A stretch of DNA of 64,000 nt, taken from contig CBDIIA010000003.1 of the NCBI GenBank assembly GCA_965279475.1, positions 2,728,001 through 2,792,000 on the forward strand, in the 5' to 3' direction. Below are positions 60,587-64,000 of this stretch, piece after piece. The notes beneath the pieces were generated by a model, which saw nothing but the letters and a program-made list of their open reading frames with translations, did not search any database and was not told the origin of the DNA. Numbering within the stretch: the stretch's first letter is position 1; each line of letters starts with the position of its first letter. The position numbers were made by a program, and so were the translations under genes. The stretch comes from Pseudorhodoferax sp965279475. GTDB taxonomy: Bacteria > Pseudomonadota > Gammaproteobacteria > Burkholderiales > Burkholderiaceae_C.

Positions 60587-61744
60587 TTACTTGGCGTCGC
60601 CCACCAGCTTCCAGGCGCCGCCCTTGATCTGCACCATCACGCGGGCCCGCTGGTCGAAGCCCAGGTGGTCGGCCGGCGTCATGTTCATCACGCCGTGCGA
60701 CACGGTGAGGTCGGTGGTCTTCTCCATCGCGTCGCGCAGCGCGGCGCGGAATTCCTTGGTGCCGGGCTGGGCCGTCTTCAGCGCGATCGGAATCGCGCTC
60801 TCCAGCACCATGCCGCTGTCCCAGGCATGGCCGCCGAAGGTGGAGAAGCTGCCGGCGCCGAACGCCTTTTCGTACTTGCCGATGTAGTCGAGCGCGACCT
60901 TGCGGATCGGGTTCGTCGCAGGCAGCTGGCTGGCCACCAGGATCGGGCCGGCCGGCAGGAAGGTGTCTTCGCAATCCTTGCCGCAGACGCGCAGGAAGTC
61001 GGGGTTGGCGACGCCATGGGTCTGGTAGATCTTGCCCTTGTAGCCGCGCTCCTTCAGCGTCTTCTGCGGCAGCGCGGCCGGTGTGCCGGAGCCGGCGATC
61101 AGCACCGCATCGGGGTTGGCCGCCATGATCTTGAGGATTTGGCCCGTGACGGCGGTGTCGTTGCGGGCGAAGCGCTCGTTGGCCACGATCTTCAGCTTGC
61201 GTGCGTCGGCGAACTTCACGATCTCGTCGTACCAGCCGCTGCCGTAGGCGTCGTTGAAGCCGATGAAGCCGACCGTCTTCACACCGCTGTCGGCCATGTG
61301 GCCGGTGACGGCGCTCGACATGTGCGAATCGTTCTGCGGCGTCTTGAACACCCAGCGGCGCTTGGCGTCCATCGGCTCGATGATGCGGCTCGACGCGGCC
61401 AGCGTGATGATCGGCGTCTCGGTCTCGGCGGCCACGTCGATCAGCGCCAGGCCATTGGGCGTGACGGTGGAGCCGATGATGACGTCGACCTTGTCCTCGG
61501 CGGTCAGCTTGCGGGCGTTCTTGACGGCCGTGGTGGTGTCGGACGCATCGTCGAGCACGATGTACTCGACCGTCTTGCCGCCGATGCTCTTGGGCATGAT
61601 CGAGAAGGTGTTCTTCTCGGGGATGCCGAGCGAGGCGGCCGGGCCGGTGGCCGACACGGTCACGCCGATCTTGATCTGTGCCTGGGCGGCACCGGCGACC
61701 AGCAGGGCGGATGCCAGCAAGGCCAGGGGCAAATGTTTGTTCAC
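60587..61744 (-). CDS. livK: Branched-chain-type ABC transporter substrate-binding protein LivK
   Basis: A 385-residue periplasmic binding protein. A signal peptide (NKHLPLALLASALLVAGAAQA, cleavage near 22) is followed by IKIGVTVSATGPAASLGIPE, typical of LivK-type proteins. The start codon is GTG at 61744, with GGAGA ten bases before it. The subgroup differs from true Leu/Ile/Val receptors, so aromatic or other organic acids are equally possible ligands. It heads the liv operon, behind a -10 box and a TetR-like palindrome. Confidence 0.93.
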   Translation of the reverse strand: MNKHLPLALLASALLVAGAAQAQIKIGVTVSATGPAASLGIPEKNTFSIMPKSIGGKTVEYIVLDDASDTTTAVKNARKLTAEDKVDVIIGSTVTPNGLALIDVAAETETPIITLAASSRIIEPMDAKRRWVFKTPQNDSHMSSAVTGHMADSGVKTVGFIGFNDAYGSGWYDEIVKFADARKLKIVANERFARNDTAVTGQILKIMAANPDAVLIAGSGTPAALPQKTLKERGYKGKIYQTHGVANPDFLRVCGKDCEDTFLPAGPILVASQLPATNPIRKVALDYIGKYEKAFGAGSFSTFGGHAWDSGMVLESAIPIALKTAQPGTKEFRAALRDAMEKTTDLTVSHGVMNMTPADHLGFDQRARVMVQIKGGAWKLVGDAK

Positions 61745-61783
61745 GGGCTTGTCTCCAGAGAATCGTTCGACGATGGGTGCGGC

Positions 61784-61812
61784 ATTATGAATTAACCGAC
61801 CGATCGGTCGGT
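61784..61812 (-). promoter_or_regulatory. Promoter and TetR-like operator for the liv operon
   Basis: ACCGACCGATCGGTCGGT at 61795-61812 is a perfect 18-base palindrome of a type common for TetR-family repressors. Downstream on the minus strand, CATAAT (61789-61784) is a good -10 box, so the palindrome covers the -35 and spacer region. The element lies inside the last codons of the MscS gene and about 50 bases before livK. No TetR gene is present in the window. Confidence 0.7.
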
Positions 61813-63092
61813 ATTAGGGCATGCCCCTGTGCCGGCGGCATGTGCAGCACCCGTTGCGGGTACGGAATCTCGATGCCGTGCGTCCGCAGCGCGGCCAGGA
61901 TCGCCAGGTTCACCAGCGAGCGCAGGTTGCCGGTGCCGTTCTCGGGATCGCCCATCCAGTAGCTGACCGTGAATTCGAGCCCGTCGGGGCCGAACGCCGA
62001 CAGCGCCACCGTGGGCGCCGGCTCCTGCAGCACCCGGGTCTGCGCCACCGCGGCGTCCTTCAGCAGGCGTTGCACCAGCTCGACGTCGGCGTCGTAGGCG
62101 ACCGACACCACCGTGGTCTGCACCAGCCGCGAATCGGACAGCGACAAATTTTCGACGCGCTGGGTGATCAGCATCTCGTTGGGCACGATCGATTCGCGCC
62201 CGCCCAGTGAGCGGATCACGCTGTAGCGCGCGTTGATCTCGGTGATGCGGCCCTCGAAACCGTCGACCCGCACGCTGTCGCCGATGCGCATGCTGCGCTC
62301 GGCCAGGATCACGAAGCCGCTGACGTAGTTGGCGGCCAGCTTCTGCAGCCCGAAGCCGATGCCCACCCCGACGGCCCCGCCCAGCACCGACAGCGCCGTC
62401 AGGTCGATGCCGACCGCCGACAGCGCCATCAACAGGCCGATGAACATCAGCAGCGCCCGCGTCGCGTTGCTCAGCGCCTTGCGCAGCGACAGCTGGCTGC
62501 CGGTGGCGGCCCGCAGCAGCCGCGCCTCGATGGCCGACGAGATCCACAGCGTGATGATCAGCACCACGCTGGCCGACAGCGTGCCCTCGATCACCGAGCG
62601 CACCGACAACGTGGAGCCGCCGACCTTCCAGCGGATCTTGTCGAGTTCGTCCAGAACCACCGGCAACAGGCCGCTGACCCATAGCACCATCGCCAGCCAG
62701 GCGACCCACGAGATCGTGCGCTCCAGCAGCCGCACCACGGGCGCGTCCTTGAACGCGACCTGCAGCACCTTGACACCGGCGCGGATCGCCAGCAGCGACA
62801 CCAGCACCGGAATCGCGATCTTGAACACCGCGATCGGGATCCAGCGCGTGAGCAGCGTCTGCGCCAGATAAGCCAGGCTCAGCAGCAGCAGCGGGAACAG
62901 CACGCCGTCGACGATGCGTTCGCCGAACAGGATCGAGTCGCCATAGGTAATGCGAGCCGCGCGGTGCCCGAGCCAGACCAGGCCGAACGCCAGCAGCAGG
63001 CACACCAGCAGCGTGCCCAGCTCGATCAGCGACGTGGGATGCAGCAGCGCCGCGAACCAGCCGTCGAGGTCGGTGATCGGCGCGGCCTTCAC
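61785..63092 (-). CDS. Mechanosensitive ion channel, MscS family
   Basis: A 435-residue channel of the medium-long MscS type. Several N-terminal membrane helices precede the pore helix (LTALSVLGGAVGVGIGFGLQKLAANYVSG, about 235-260), and the beta domain follows (RSMRIGDSVRVDGFEGRITEI, then SIVPNEMLITQRVENLSLSD). It opens under membrane tension to release osmolytes. It starts with GTG 63092, overlapping the deacetylase-family stop by four bases. Its last codons contain the operator of the liv operon. Confidence 0.93.
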   Translation of the reverse strand: MKAAPITDLDGWFAALLHPTSLIELGTLLVCLLLAFGLVWLGHRAARITYGDSILFGERIVDGVLFPLLLLSLAYLAQTLLTRWIPIAVFKIAIPVLVSLLAIRAGVKVLQVAFKDAPVVRLLERTISWVAWLAMVLWVSGLLPVVLDELDKIRWKVGGSTLSVRSVIEGTLSASVVLIITLWISSAIEARLLRAATGSQLSLRKALSNATRALLMFIGLLMALSAVGIDLTALSVLGGAVGVGIGFGLQKLAANYVSGFVILAERSMRIGDSVRVDGFEGRITEINARYSVIRSLGGRESIVPNEMLITQRVENLSLSDSRLVQTTVVSVAYDADVELVQRLLKDAAVAQTRVLQEPAPTVALSAFGPDGLEFTVSYWMGDPENGTGNLRSLVNLAILAALRTHGIEIPYPQRVLHMPPAQGHALIPTDRSVNS

Positions 63093-64000
63093 AGGTCGGC
63101 GAGAGAGCGGATATGGGCCTCGACGCTGCGGCCGAGCGCACTCAGGTTGTAGCCGCCTTCGAGGCAGCTAACGATGCGGCCGCCGGCATGGCGCTTGGCC
63201 ACCTGCTTGATGCGGTCGGTGATCCAGGCGTAGTCCTGCTCGACCAGGCCGAGCTGGCCCAGGTCATCCTCGCGGTGGGCGTCGAAGCCGGCGCTGATGA
63301 AGACCATCTCGGGTTGGTGCGCGTCGAGCCGGGGCATCCAGTACTGCTCGATCATCTCGCGCACTTCCATGCCGCGGGTGTAGGCCGGCACGGGCAGGTT
63401 CACCAGGTTGGCTGCATCCGAGTGCGGCGCATCGTACGGATAGAACGGGTGCTGGTAGAAGCTCACCATCAGGATGCGCGGGTCGCCGCCGACGATGTCT
63501 TCGGTGCCGTTGCCGTGGTGCACGTCGAAGTCGACGATGGCCACGCGTTTGAGCCCATGGCGTTCCAGCGCATACCGTGCGGCGATCGCGACGTTGTTGA
63601 AGAAGCAGAAGCCCATCGCGCGGTCGCGCCCCGCATGGTGGCCGGGCGGGCGCACGGCGCAGAACGCGTTCTCGAGTTCGCCGGCGATCACCGCGTCGGT
63701 CGCCGCCAGCGCGGCGCCGGCGGCATGCAGCGCGGCATCCCAGGTGTGCACGTTGAGACAGGTATCGGGGTCGACCTGGGCATGCGTCGGGCCGCCGGCA
63801 TCGATCTCCTCGCGCAGCCCGTCGGTCAGGCCGCGGATGGCCGCGACATGCATGCGGCCGTGCGCCAGCTCCAGATCGGCCACTGCGGCGCAAGGCGCTT
63901 CACGCCGGTCGAGCGCATCGCCAACGCCCGTGATCAGCAGCCGGTCCTCGATCGCATCCAGCCGCGCCGGGCACTCGGGATGGCCCTCGCCCATCTCGTG
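63089..64000 (-). CDS. Histone-deacetylase-family hydrolase, N-terminus cut by window end
   Basis: The frame stays open to base 64000, so the first residues lie outside; about 303 residues are visible. Catalytic landmarks of class II histone-deacetylase-like amidohydrolases are RPPGHHAGRDRAMGFCFFNN, DFDVHHGNGTED (zinc Asp/His), SAGFDAHRED and LEGGYNL. Bacterial members deacetylate acetylpolyamines, acetoin-related or other acetylated substrates. HPECPARL near the start is also diagnostic. It is coupled to the MscS gene by a GTGA overlap. Confidence 0.93.
   Translation of the reverse strand, partial: HEMGEGHPECPARLDAIEDRLLITGVGDALDRREAPCAAVADLELAHGRMHVAAIRGLTDGLREEIDAGGPTHAQVDPDTCLNVHTWDAALHAAGAALAATDAVIAGELENAFCAVRPPGHHAGRDRAMGFCFFNNVAIAARYALERHGLKRVAIVDFDVHHGNGTEDIVGGDPRILMVSFYQHPFYPYDAPHSDAANLVNLPVPAYTRGMEVREMIEQYWMPRLDAHQPEMVFISAGFDAHREDDLGQLGLVEQDYAWITDRIKQVAKRHAGGRIVSCLEGGYNLSALGRSVEAHIRSLADL

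Overview
This window is a GC-rich, densely packed chromosomal segment that most resembles a betaproteobacterium of the order Burkholderiales (Comamonadaceae or the Leptothrix/Rubrivivax group). The basis is overall gene style, four Bug/TctC-type periplasmic binding proteins, CaiB/BaiF CoA-transferases beside LysR regulators, fused MrpAB and LivMG proteins, and a heat-shock (sigma-32-like) promoter before grpE. No rRNA, tRNA, CRISPR array, transposase or prophage gene was seen. The longest stretch without a gene is about 260 bases. The genus is an inference.

Layout, left to right. (1) 1-3.9 kb: the end of a LysR gene, then a CoA-transferase and a crotonase-family gene divergent from a Bug protein gene. 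(2) 4.1-8.5 kb: FKBP isomerase followed by grpE-dnaK-dnaJ. (3) 8.6-12.7 kb: a YciI-like protein, then glutathione-dependent formaldehyde oxidation (class III alcohol dehydrogenase and S-formylglutathione hydrolase) with an epoxide-hydrolase-like enzyme between them and a MarR regulator after them. (4) 12.7-17.7 kb: LysR divergent from CoA-transferase, Bug protein and carboxylesterase lipoprotein. (5) 17.8-20.4 kb: Bug protein, stand-alone 2Fe-2S ferredoxin and Rieske oxygenase on the minus strand. (6) 20.5-25.4 kb: radical-SAM protein with a LexA-like box, small membrane proteins, a periplasmic cyclohexadienyl dehydratase (PheC), a MATE exporter and a small monooxygenase. (7) 25.6-31.8 kb: a six-gene Mrp Na+/H+ antiporter operon with fused A and B subunits, followed by a HicAB toxin-antitoxin pair, trhO and a GST.

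(8) 34.1-36.7 kb: arsenic resistance operon arsR-acr3-arsC-arsH with a perfect operator overlapping the arsR start codon. (9) 36.8-40.4 kb: Tat-exported amidase, LuxR-type regulator and acyltransferase. (10) 40.5-45 kb: nitronate monooxygenase, a long acyl-CoA dehydrogenase and electron transfer flavoprotein (etfBA), with a strong terminator after etfA. (11) 45.2-48.8 kb: Fic protein with AT-rich upstream DNA, a small exported protein, a single-domain response regulator, a ParA-like ATPase and a single-domain globin. (12) 48.9-55.6 kb: a tight six-gene operon (Rieske oxygenase, cupin, alpha/beta hydrolase, FAD monooxygenase, ThDP enzyme, Bug protein) behind a recognisable promoter and operator. 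(13) 55.6-56.9 kb: three small hypothetical genes. (14) 56.9-64 kb: a branched-chain-amino-acid-type ABC transporter (livK-livH-livMG fusion-livF) with a TetR-like palindrome upstream, then an MscS channel and a histone-deacetylase-family protein cut by the window end.

The recurring theme is uptake and breakdown of organic, probably aromatic, acids: Bug binding proteins, CoA-transferases, crotonase, acyl-CoA dehydrogenase with ETF, and two Rieske oxygenases. The operon at 48.9-55.6 kb is the best candidate for an undescribed catabolic pathway. Functions are assigned from motifs and family resemblance read by eye; no database search was possible.
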